Source of the DNA: Bacillota bacterium
GTDB lineage: Bacteria > Bacillota > Clostridia > Christensenellales > Aristaeellaceae
Direction: 5' to 3'
NCBI GenBank assembly: GCA_023398575.1
Contig: JAEWSC010000091.1
Coordinates: forward strand, 1 to 14,466
Length of the DNA stretch: 14,466 nucleotides
A program made the position numbers and the translations under genes. This document shows, piece after piece, positions 7,672-13,972 of the stretch; position 1 is the stretch's first letter, and the number at the start of each line of letters is the position of its first letter. Under the pieces are notes generated by a model. It ran no database searches. It was not told where the DNA came from and was given only the letters and a program-made list of their open reading frames with translations.

Positions 7672-9081
7672 TCACCCCCTATACTGCACAAACGGACTCA
7701 CCTGCTTCACCACCTTCCCATACTCCCTCACTGGCATGGGCCGCGACATCAAAAAATACCGCGTATCATCATACGCGTGATCTTCCGCCTCCGTATCCAC
7801 ATCCTCCACCTTCCTTTTATCATAGGGCAGCGAAGGCACCGTGCGTATCCAATCCCGGCAGGTGTTAAACACATACACCGCCGGCTTCCCTTCCTTGTCA
7901 AAGCGCAGCCGTTCATGTATGGCCGCCTTGCCCGCCAAGCGCGTATTATCGCCTGGCCGAAAGTACACGCCCCGCAAGCGCTCCGTCGGCTCCATCTGCT
8001 GGGCTACCGAATCGCCCCTGGACCTGTCAAATATGCTGGGGTCGGCAATCCTGTCCACCCGCAAATTCTCCCGCGATTCCAGCTCCTCCCGCGCAACAAT
8101 CCCTTCCGCTATCTGCCTTGGCGTCAGCTTCAAGCCTGTATTGGGCCGGCCCGGCTCGCAGCCGTACCATTCCCGATAGCGGTAGGCCGTGCCATCCGGC
8201 GCGATGGCCCACCAGCCCAGAGAAAAGGGCTTGCTATACCCAAAGTCAAAGGACAGCGCCCTTTGCCAGTTGAGCGGAATCTCAAAGGGCGCAATGATGT
8301 GCGTATGCAGCCGGCTTTGATACCCCGCCGTATCATGGATGATATCGGGAAAGGCCTGGCCCTCAAACGCATCCCAGTCGCCATACAAAAGCGCCCGGCG
8401 CAGGTTTGGGTCTTTGCGCTCCAGCTCGAAAATGTATTCGCGGCTGATATGCGGGTTGTCGGTAGCAAAGGCCGGTATGTACTGGGTGGTGAACCTTCGG
8501 GTAGCATGCAGCACCTCCGATTTCACCGCATGCGTAACCAGCGAAAAATACGCTCCCGCGTCCACGAACATGGCTTTCACCCAGCTATGCCCAATGTTGC
8601 CCGGATTGCTGCTGGACCTGACCACCGGCACAATGCCCAGCGCTTTTTTAGCCCGCAGCCGGGTCTTTAAAAACTCGTAAATCTCCCGTTCAAAGCTGGT
8701 CAGCTCGTCAAAATACAGCCAGTGAATTTCCGCGCCGGCGTAATCGTACATATCCGCGGCGCTTTGACAATGGCGGAAAAAGACCTTGCTGCCGTTAATA
8801 AACGCCATTTCATGCCTGCCCACGTTGTACGCGGCCACCATCTTTGGATAGGAGGCCAGCGCCTCAGCGATAATCGTGTCCTCCAATTCCCTGTACGTGC
8901 GGCGGAAGATATACGCCTTGGACAGGGGATAGCGCATGCACCGGGCAAACGCGTCCATCACGATAGCCTTGCTCTTTCCGGACCCCGCCGCTCCTCCGTA
9001 AAGCACCTCGTTAGCGGCCGATTCGTGAAACATCCGCTGCTTTCTCGTCGGCTCATACCCAATGTCAATGTTCTGTGGCAT
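7672..9081 (-). CDS. Phage terminase large subunit (TerL)
   Basis: A 469-residue packaging motor that uses ATP to drive DNA into the procapsid and cuts genome ends with its nuclease domain. Visible: Walker A GGAAGSGKSKA (about 29-39), Walker B WLYFDEL with D125-E126, a coupling-type SSSNPG at 157-161, and the RNase H-like nuclease acids D279 in FDFGYSKP, D347 in ADPSIFD and D434/D438 in EDHAYDD. All expected motifs are present, so it looks functional. I start at 9081 (MPQNID) with AAAGGA close upstream. The frame stays open to 9207 but that extension is built from intergenic hairpins and has no ribosome site. The Walker A site, a common intein target in terminases, is uninterrupted. Confidence 0.93.
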   Translation of the reverse strand: MPQNIDIGYEPTRKQRMFHESAANEVLYGGAAGSGKSKAIVMDAFARCMRYPLSKAYIFRRTYRELEDTIIAEALASYPKMVAAYNVGRHEMAFINGSKVFFRHCQSAADMYDYAGAEIHWLYFDELTSFEREIYEFLKTRLRAKKALGIVPVVRSSSNPGNIGHSWVKAMFVDAGAYFSLVTHAVKSEVLHATRRFTTQYIPAFATDNPHISREYIFELERKDPNLRRALLYGDWDAFEGQAFPDIIHDTAGYQSRLHTHIIAPFEIPLNWQRALSFDFGYSKPFSLGWWAIAPDGTAYRYREWYGCEPGRPNTGLKLTPRQIAEGIVAREELESRENLRVDRIADPSIFDRSRGDSVAQQMEPTERLRGVYFRPGDNTRLAGKAAIHERLRFDKEGKPAVYVFNTCRDWIRTVPSLPYDKRKVEDVDTEAEDHAYDDTRYFLMSRPMPVREYGKVVKQVSPFVQYRG

Positions 9082-9095
9082 ACTATCCTTTCCCC

Positions 9096-9189
9096 AAGGG
9101 CCCTGCCCTTTCTCATCCCGCCATTCAAGGGCTCCGCCCTTGAAAATCCCGCCAAAGGGATACATCCCTTTGGAATCCCCTATTGGGGA
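9096..9189. repeat. Array of hairpins in front of terL
   Basis: Perfect stems lie in series: AAGGGC-CCT-GCCCTT (9096-9110), TTCAAGGGC-TCC-GCCCTTGAA (9124-9144), CCAAAGGGA-TACA-TCCCTTTGG (9152-9173), and TCCCC-TATT-GGGGA ending at 9189. The two middle stems have nine pairs each. Such GGGC/GCCC hairpin chains look like a dispersed intergenic element. They fall in the apparent 5' extension of terL and argue against the longer start. Confidence 0.7.
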
Positions 9190-9331
9190 ATCATTTCTGA
9201 TTTGCATCTTTTAGCTTGCCATGAGAGTTCAACGCACTACCTTTAAACAAACAGAATTGCCTTGGAAATTAGTTGGCTTTTGCTGTATCATCAGAGCAAA
9301 TGATTTATATGGGATATAGGAGAATGAAGAT

Positions 9332-9442
9332 ATGGGCATTGTGCAAGTAACCTGCGAAAATGCAAAGTCCTGGGCGGAGCTCTGTAATGAATTATGGCCT
9401 GATCATTCGGTTGATGAAATGCTAGAAGATGAAGTAAATTAG
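9332..9442 (+). pseudogene. N-terminal fragment of an aminoglycoside 6'-acetyltransferase-like GNAT
   Basis: The reading frame starts MGIVQVTCENAKSWAELC, continues NELWPDHSVDEMLEDEVN and stops after 36 residues. The pattern 'W..LC..LWP.hS..EML' is typical for the first helix and loop of AAC(6')-like GNATs, which are about 140-180 residues long. The remaining three quarters are not found nearby in any frame I read. An AGGAG element sits 9 bases before the ATG. The truncation lies at the 3' end of the endonuclease gene on the other strand, with a four-base overlap, so insertion or deletion linked to that element probably cut it. Confidence 0.5.
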
Positions 9443-10548
9443 CAATGCATAACGATAAAGGATTCACCAGCAAGGAATAAGCTGTCGCTAGAATCAATAG
9501 AAAATCGTTTCATCGGTCTTGATTCGACTTGCACCGCGCTGACAATATAGCGGAGTTTCGTTGTTCGCCTATTCGTTAGTTTTTGTCTCTCCGCTTTTCG
9601 CAGAAGCCGAAAAACTATGCAACTAGGAGTACACTTGATTGACCACTTTGGACCACAGTCCCTTCCTTTCAGTTTAGCTCTACTTTCTCTAACATTACAC
9701 TTGACACCAAGTGAACGAAGCAAGAAAGCAACGCCATCGACAAGGTTCTTGTTGGTATTTACAAATTCAACAGAACCGTTTTTATTGCAATTCCCATCAG
9801 TGTCCATCAATCCTTGTAGCAGCGCCAAACGCTGTTCTTCAGTCGTCCACAGGTAGTCAGCAGGAATGTGCTTATTATTAAATATGTTTAGTTCACGCAG
9901 ATATGGTACTAGTCCGTGAATACCGTAATGATATCGAGATGCCTTACTTGGCATTACTTCAAAGCCAGCATCTTTAAACGCCTTCCATAAATCATCGCTG
10001 GTTGTAAATCCACCACCATCTTTATTTCCATCTCCAAGCCATAATCCCAATAAATAAGGGTCAAGAATTAAGTCACACTTAGGAAGATGAACCGATTCAG
10101 AGACTGGTATAGCATGGTTTGTCCGTCCACGCGCGGTCTTTAGTGTGGAAACAATATCAGCTGTCCTTCTAACAGTGCCCTTTGGCGCAGGTATAGTGGG
10201 AGGAGTATAGACAGCATTCCTAGCAGCCAATGCTGCCGAAAACTTTTCAGACTTGCGTCCGGACACTCTTATCGGCCTTATCTGTCTTCTATGCGCTCTA
10301 AATTCATCAGTGCGTTTCGTTAAAGCCTCTAGCTCCTTAGCATCAAAAGTGAGCCACGGTTGTTCATCATCGCAAATAATGGTCGCTCCATCATCAAATG
10401 TAAGTTTCCAACAAATGCATAATTTTTCGGGATCGATATTTTTTACTGCATGCAATTGTCCATCCATACCAAAAACGCGATCGTTGGGTTTTATGTCATC
10501 CATTCTAACCCATCCACGTTCTGTGGGTATTAATTCATGTAAATCCAA
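9439..10548 (-). CDS. Intein-derived, free-standing LAGLIDADG (DOD) homing endonuclease
   Basis: A 369-residue frame from a TTG start. Residues 1-70 look like an intein N-terminal Hint block (LIPTERGWVRMDDIKPNDRV) and residues 335-369 like the C-terminal block (FSIDSSDSLFLAGESFIVMHC). Between lie two DOD endonuclease motifs, LLGLWLGDG (166-174) and LALLQGLMDTDG (241-252), each with its catalytic aspartate. The splicing residues appear lost: no N-terminal Cys (a stop codon stands two codons before the TTG), Gln63 where block B normally has His, and a terminal His-Cys in place of His-Asn. No extein reading frame continues on either side. It is more AT-rich than the terminase genes, lies between terS and terL, and no ribosome binding site is clear. 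It may be a working free endonuclease or a decaying remnant. Confidence 0.8.
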   Translation of the reverse strand: MDLHELIPTERGWVRMDDIKPNDRVFGMDGQLHAVKNIDPEKLCICWKLTFDDGATIICDDEQPWLTFDAKELEALTKRTDEFRAHRRQIRPIRVSGRKSEKFSAALAARNAVYTPPTIPAPKGTVRRTADIVSTLKTARGRTNHAIPVSESVHLPKCDLILDPYLLGLWLGDGNKDGGGFTTSDDLWKAFKDAGFEVMPSKASRYHYGIHGLVPYLRELNIFNNKHIPADYLWTTEEQRLALLQGLMDTDGNCNKNGSVEFVNTNKNLVDGVAFLLRSLGVKCNVRESRAKLKGRDCGPKWSIKCTPSCIVFRLLRKAERQKLTNRRTTKLRYIVSAVQVESRPMKRFSIDSSDSLFLAGESFIVMHC

Positions 10549-10708
10549 GACTCAATCACACCATTCTATGTTCAAGATGGTAACACCTTAGTGATTGCTA
10601 AGGCAGTAGGATACGATAATCTCACTTTCAAAATGCAAGCAAGTCTAATAGTTCTAGTAAATCAAATATCGTTCCATATTATACCACAGAATACGAAAAT
10701 GGCACTCA

Positions 10709-10802
10709 CCTCCCCGGGTCCAGGGCCGCGGCCCTGATCGCTTTAAGGGGGTTATGGGGGTGCAGGGGGCATGAAGGGGGAAATCCTCCCTATGCCACCT
10801 GC
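10709..10802. repeat. Dispersed structured repeat, copy B
   Basis: It matches copy A from CCTCCCCGGGTCCAGGGCCG onward. The outer hairpin arms are GCAGGGGGCAT (10762-10772) and ATGCCACCTGC (10792-10802), where copy A has CGT with ACG, so the pairing is kept by matching changes. The gap 10549-10917 between the endonuclease and terS contains this repeat; apart from it I see only an open 60-codon plus-strand stretch (10553-10732) without a start codon, which I do not call. Confidence 0.75.
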
Positions 10803-10917
10803 GCTTCGGTTTAAACTCCCGACTTTGGTTCAATCTCCTGCCCTCCAATTTAGCCTATCAAACAGAAATAAACCATCAGCCACAGCTCTACACCACAACT
10901 GCTATCATCCCTTCCCC

Positions 10918-11304
10918 TCATTCCTCCCCCATCCCATCCCCTTCCCCCGGCATCTTCGGCTCCGGCATGCCTCCCGTGAAATTCACCACTACCTGGCCCC
11001 CACCCATGCCCTCCATGTGCAGCGCATACCGCAAAAGATAATTGGCGGCGCTGACGCCCAGCTTCCTATCCTCCGCCTCCATCTGCGTTTTGAGAAACAT
11101 CAGCGCTTGGGGCTTTAATTCCGCCAGCCACTTGTTGCATTCCTCCATGCACAGGGCCTGAAAATCCGGCCTTCGCTTCCAGCTGCTTACCGTATCCTCA
11201 TGCCGGCCTACAGCCTGGGCCGTTTCCTTGACCGTTTGCCCCTGGCCCAGCAGCATGGCTGCCTTGCACATCTTTGCGTCCAGTTCGGCCTTTTTGTTTG
11301 GCAC
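10918..11304 (-). CDS. Phage terminase small subunit (TerS)
   Basis: A 128-residue DNA-recognition partner of TerL, which selects the phage genome for packaging. Residues 22-45 (GQTVKETAQAVGRHEDTVSSW) form a helix-turn-helix of the small-terminase type. The middle is helical (oligomerisation region in the family), and the end is Gly, Pro and Met rich. GTG at 11304 is chosen because AGGAGG lies 7 bases upstream; longer readings using TTG or ATG start inside or before that site. It is the first of the packaging genes, in the usual order terS-terL-portal, but an endonuclease gene and hairpins separate it from terL. A strong hairpin lies directly before its ribosome site. Confidence 0.75.
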   Translation of the reverse strand: MPNKKAELDAKMCKAAMLLGQGQTVKETAQAVGRHEDTVSSWKRRPDFQALCMEECNKWLAELKPQALMFLKTQMEAEDRKLGVSAANYLLRYALHMEGMGGGQVVVNFTGGMPEPKMPGEGDGMGEE

Positions 11305-11321
11305 CACGCCGCCTCCTATCA

Positions 11322-11350
11322 TCAACAAAGTGGCAAGGCCACTTTGTTGA
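11322..11350 (-). promoter_or_regulatory. Strong hairpin directly before the terS ribosome site
   Basis: TCAACAAAGTGGC pairs perfectly with GCCACTTTGTTGA over 13 bases with a 3-base loop. On the minus strand it ends a few bases before AGGAGG of terS, so it would sit in the mRNA leader. On the plus strand it is followed by GTTTTT and could terminate transcription entering from the left. It may also be a mobile or dispersed palindrome. The role is not settled. Confidence 0.6.
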
Positions 11351-11369
11351 GTTTTTCCCTCGCCTCACT

Positions 11370-11392
11370 GCATACAGGCTGCGCCTGTATGC
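11370..11392. repeat. Ten-pair hairpin
   Basis: GCATACAGGC and GCCTGTATGC pair perfectly around a TGC loop. It lies 19 bases from the larger hairpin at 11322-11350. The pair resembles the other GC-rich stem-loops of this window and is probably part of a dispersed element. Confidence 0.6.
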
Positions 11393-11585
11393 GGCCGTTT
11401 GCTCGGGCAAGGATGGAATTTCTCCGAAAACCCTCCCAAAGCTTCCACCCTGTCCGGGTTTTCCCAATCAAACGTCCATCATCCAGTCTTTTCAACGCGC
11501 CCCGGCCCCACCAACGCCTGCATTTGGAGCGCTCCCGCCGCCCGGATGTCTTTGCTCCGCGCGGCCCACCAAAGCTTTATCCCAT

Positions 11586-11617
11586 AGAAAAAGGCCATTC
11601 CCTTTGGGAACAGCCTT
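11586..11617 (-). terminator. Rho-independent terminator
   Basis: On the minus strand AAGGC-TG-TTCCC, loop AAA, GGGAA-TG-GCCTT is followed by TTTCT after the paired Ts. This is a good terminator shape with one two-base internal mismatch. It lies about 400 bases beyond the end of the operon 12016-13495 and about 280 bases before terS, so it may end that operon's transcript or a short RNA from the region. The gap 11305-12015 holds this terminator, two hairpins, a GGAGCGCTCC palindrome (11526-11535) and repeat copy C, and no gene I can support. Confidence 0.6.
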
Positions 11618-11722
11618 GCACGATATGATATTACCATATACAAAACCGGAAAAACAAGGAAACCACATCAGCAACAGGGCATTCACAACTATAACCCATT
11701 TTCTCCTTATGACGCTCCGTCT

Positions 11723-11931
11723 CCTCCCCGGGTCCAGGGCCGCGCCCTGGTCGGTTTAAGGGGGATATGGGGAGTGCAGAGGGTGAGTGAACTGAGCGCG
11801 TCCAGTGGACGCAAATGGCGAAGCGAACGAATCAACCGAAACGAGCAGTGCGAGCGACAGCGATGCAGTGCGATGATTGAGGTTGCGGATAACTAAGGGG
11901 GGAAATCGAAATCCCCCCTGCTCCCCTCTGC
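11723..11931. repeat. Dispersed structured repeat, copy C with an internal insert
   Basis: The head matches copies A and B (hairpin CCAGGGC-CGC-GCCCTGG). The left outer arm is GCAGAGGG (11776-11783). About 110 bases follow that are absent from copies A and B, including a GCGTCC-AGT-GGACGC hairpin (11798-11812) and several GAGCGA or GCAGTGCGA motifs. The element then resumes with GGGGGGAAATCGAAATCCCCCC and the right arm CCCTCTGC (11924-11931), which pairs perfectly with the left arm. Confidence 0.7.
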
Positions 11932-12015
11932 ATCATCGTCAGCCCATCACAATGCATCCAATACGTTTTATCGGACATCGTATTCTTTTCAATAGTATCT
12001 TCCCCTACCCCCACC

Positions 12016-12624
12016 CTACTGCGTCGCCCCGCTCGTCGCGTCCGTCTCCTCTTCCTCCCCGCAGGCCTCCGCCTCTCGGGCCTTTCTCAGCGCCGGCGGA
12101 ATTCCCGTATACACCGCTTCCTCATCCGCCACGGTAATTCCACCGTTGCTTTCGCTCTGCCCGCCAAATGCCGCGTTGGTGGCATAAAAGTCGCCGCCCG
12201 GCGCGTTTCTGTACACCAGTATAAAGTCAGTCAGCCCTTCCCTCACCGGGAAGACAAAGGTCAGCGCCTGGCTGCCATACGCCGGAATAACAAGAGGCGC
12301 CGCTTCTGTAACGGTCACCACCTTGTCTGCCGATTGGGCATAGAGGGGATAAAACACCTCATCCTCCCTGGTCATGGCCACAAAATCCTTCAAAGCCAAG
12401 GCGGCCCCCGCCTCGCCTGCCTGTATATCCACTGCCATCAACAGGTAGGTCTGGCCGCCGCTTGTACCCATAAAAGCCTTTTGTATCGTATAGGCCAGGG
12501 TGTTGCCAACCGGCACCACCTCTTCCCCCGCGTTATGCCAGGTAATGTTTTGGGCCAAGGCGTTCCCCAGCATAAGCACCATTGCCAGCAGCAATGCCGT
12601 AATCCGTTTTACGCGCATACCCAT
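12016..12624 (-). CDS. Secreted protein with a DUF4352-like beta-sandwich
   Basis: A 202-residue protein. Residues 1-22 (MGMRVKRITALLLAMVLMLG, then NALA) are a signal peptide with a clear cleavage site. The body (about 30-165) alternates short beta strands (YLLMAVDIQAG, LTFVFPVREGLTDFILVYRN), as in the DUF4352 or telokin-like group of exported proteins; this match is from pattern only. The C-terminus (residues about 180-202) is acidic and polar, GEEEETDATSGATQ. No lipobox or cell-wall anchor is present. The ATG at 12624 follows GGAGG by 5 bases. It comes 46 bases after the upstream gene in the same direction, so they likely share the promoter at 13564-13592. A function in the envelope or outside the cell is inferred. 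Confidence 0.75.
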   Translation of the reverse strand: MGMRVKRITALLLAMVLMLGNALAQNITWHNAGEEVVPVGNTLAYTIQKAFMGTSGGQTYLLMAVDIQAGEAGAALALKDFVAMTREDEVFYPLYAQSADKVVTVTEAAPLVIPAYGSQALTFVFPVREGLTDFILVYRNAPGGDFYATNAAFGGQSESNGGITVADEEAVYTGIPPALRKAREAEACGEEEETDATSGATQ

Positions 12625-12670
12625 GTGCTCCTCCCATTGCGGTCGATAAAACACAAGTGCCATCCGGCCA

Positions 12671-13495
12671 TTACTCAAAAAACACCTCATCCACCCACAT
12701 CGCCGGGCGGATCACATACCGCTTTAAGTTAATCTGGGCAGCAGATGCCAGCCTCCCGTAGGATTTTACGTGAAACACACAGCTTACGCCCTTGTCTGCC
12801 CGCACATCCCGCAGCCACCAGTTGCCATAGGCGTAATCATCCCCCGTGTTTTCGGCGGGATAGGGCAGCGACTCCATGGGCTTGTTAAACAGATACGAGT
12901 TGTTGGGCACCATCCGCTGACTTTCCTCGGGAAAATAGGTTTCCACCTCATTCACATTCAGCAAAAACACCCGGTCTTGGGTATCACCAGACGCTGCAAT
13001 CTCAATCGTTTCCCCGGTAGCGGGGGATACAAAGCAGCCCGAGGGTGTCACCACGGTCGTGCTTAAGATACACGTGCGCTCCATAGGGCTGAACGCCTCC
13101 TGAAAAAACGTATCATTCAGCCAGGCTCGCAGCGAGCATTCCGCCCAGGTCGCCCGCTTTTTTTTGCTGTTGTACGCGCCGGTTTCCAGCCCTCTTTTGG
13201 CAAGCAAAAGCAGCTTCCCCTCCGCCTTGTCCAGCACCACCCACTCAATGGGTGTTTTTTCACCGGGTGTGTTGGCATCCTGCTCATACATGCCAAAGCA
13301 TACAATTTCGCCCACCACGGGCGATGCAGTCTCCGTGCCGGAGGACAGCGTGCCCTCCGTCAAGCCCTGTATCTCATCCAGATTGGGCAGGCTTTGCGTA
13401 AACGATGGCAAAAACGCATCCTCCGCACTGGCGCAAAAAGCAAAAGCCAACATGAAAACAAGCGTGAAGGCCGCTCCACGAATTATGGCACGCAT
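12671..13495 (-). CDS. Secreted DUF6273-like protein
   Basis: A 274-residue protein with a signal peptide (MRAIIRGAAFTLVFMLAFAF ending CASA). The mature part carries features of the DUF6273 domain common in Clostridia: IEWVVLDKAEGKLLLLAKRGL (about 84-104), the TWAECSLRAWLNDTFF segment, a YGNWWLRDV motif near residue 224 and a closing IRPAMWVD. The family is related to C-type-lectin-like or formylglycine-enzyme-like folds in databases as I recall; its role is not known. Start at 13495: AAAGGAGA lies 8 bases upstream. Five Cys in the mature part would be unusual for a simple secreted Gram-positive protein. It is the first gene of an operon with the secreted protein at 12016-12624. Confidence 0.85.
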   Translation of the reverse strand: MRAIIRGAAFTLVFMLAFAFCASAEDAFLPSFTQSLPNLDEIQGLTEGTLSSGTETASPVVGEIVCFGMYEQDANTPGEKTPIEWVVLDKAEGKLLLLAKRGLETGAYNSKKKRATWAECSLRAWLNDTFFQEAFSPMERTCILSTTVVTPSGCFVSPATGETIEIAASGDTQDRVFLLNVNEVETYFPEESQRMVPNNSYLFNKPMESLPYPAENTGDDYAYGNWWLRDVRADKGVSCVFHVKSYGRLASAAQINLKRYVIRPAMWVDEVFFE

Positions 13496-13563
13496 GGCTG
13501 CATCTCCTTTGTACATCGAGTATGTAGTATAAAAATGATTGTTTGTCTCTTTTTTTCTCAAAT

Positions 13564-13592
13564 ATCATATACTCTTTGTATTTTTCTGTCAA
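13564..13592 (-). promoter_or_regulatory. Sigma-A promoter of the secreted-protein operon
   Basis: On the minus strand TTGACA (13587-13592) is separated by 17 bases from TATGAT (13564-13569). The -35 is perfect and the -10 matches at five of six positions. It lies 69 bases upstream of the ATG at 13495, leaving an A-rich leader. Confidence 0.8.
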
Positions 13593-13623
13593 TCATTCCG
13601 CTGCACTTTTTCCTGCACGTTCA

Positions 13624-13663
13624 TGTACACCCGCTGTACACACAAGCGCACATATGCTATCAT
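13624..13663 (+). promoter_or_regulatory. Possible promoter with paired TGTACA operator sites
   Basis: TGTACA occurs at 13624-13629 and 13635-13640, spaced by CCCGC, giving a symmetric 17-base site. The second TGTACA is 17 bases from TATCAT (13658-13663) and would serve as a weak -35, so a repressor on the site would block the promoter. The promoter would drive the 54-residue peptide gene, and faces away from the promoter at 13564-13592. A GGGGCCGGCCCC palindrome (13689-13700) and a later T-run lie in the leader. Confidence 0.4.
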
Positions 13664-13744
13664 GAGCGCAGCAATAAAAAAGGAGAAAGGGGCCGGCCCC
13701 ACAGCATAGCTTTTTTGAATGCCGCGCCGCTTTAGGAGTACCAT

Positions 13745-13909
13745 ATGAAAAACCGCCGCACCTATCTTTTGCTTGCCGCCCTGGCCATTCTTAGCATCAC
13801 AGCCTTCATGGAAAACAGCCTTGTCAAGTCCGTTCTCCTCCTGGCCGTCGGCACAGGCCTGGTGGTTGACATCTTCGTGACCCAACGGAAGCGGCGGAAG
13901 GATTCGTAA
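13745..13909 (+). CDS. Small two-helix membrane protein (54 residues)
   Basis: The sequence runs MKNRRTYLLLAALAILSITA, then FMENSLVKS, a second hydrophobic stretch VLLLAVGTGLVVDIFV, and a basic end QRKRRKD. Two transmembrane segments joined by a short loop are expected, with both ends probably inside given the basic flanks. AGGAG lies 6 bases upstream of the ATG. No family is recognised. It precedes the GrpB-family gene by 63 bases on the same strand, so they may share a transcript; a functional link is not shown. Confidence 0.75.
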   Translation: MKNRRTYLLLAALAILSITAFMENSLVKSVLLLAVGTGLVVDIFVTQRKRRKDS

Positions 13910-13972
13910 ACCGGCGCAGCAATACACTTTTTCTCGACAGCTATCACTGTTTGGCTTGCGGAGGCATGGCAT

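Noticed and set aside
7615..8670. A 351-codon plus-strand frame opposite terL
   Set aside because: Shadow of the terminase gene, whose motifs are decisive; no motif or start signal of its own.
10553..10732. Open plus-strand stretch beginning near DSITPFYVQDG
   Set aside because: No start codon or ribosome site, ends inside repeat copy B; could be a gene fragment but nothing identifies it.
11198..11467. An 89-codon minus-strand frame overlapping terS
   Set aside because: Translates the hairpins and overlaps terS in another frame; basic, low-complexity product.
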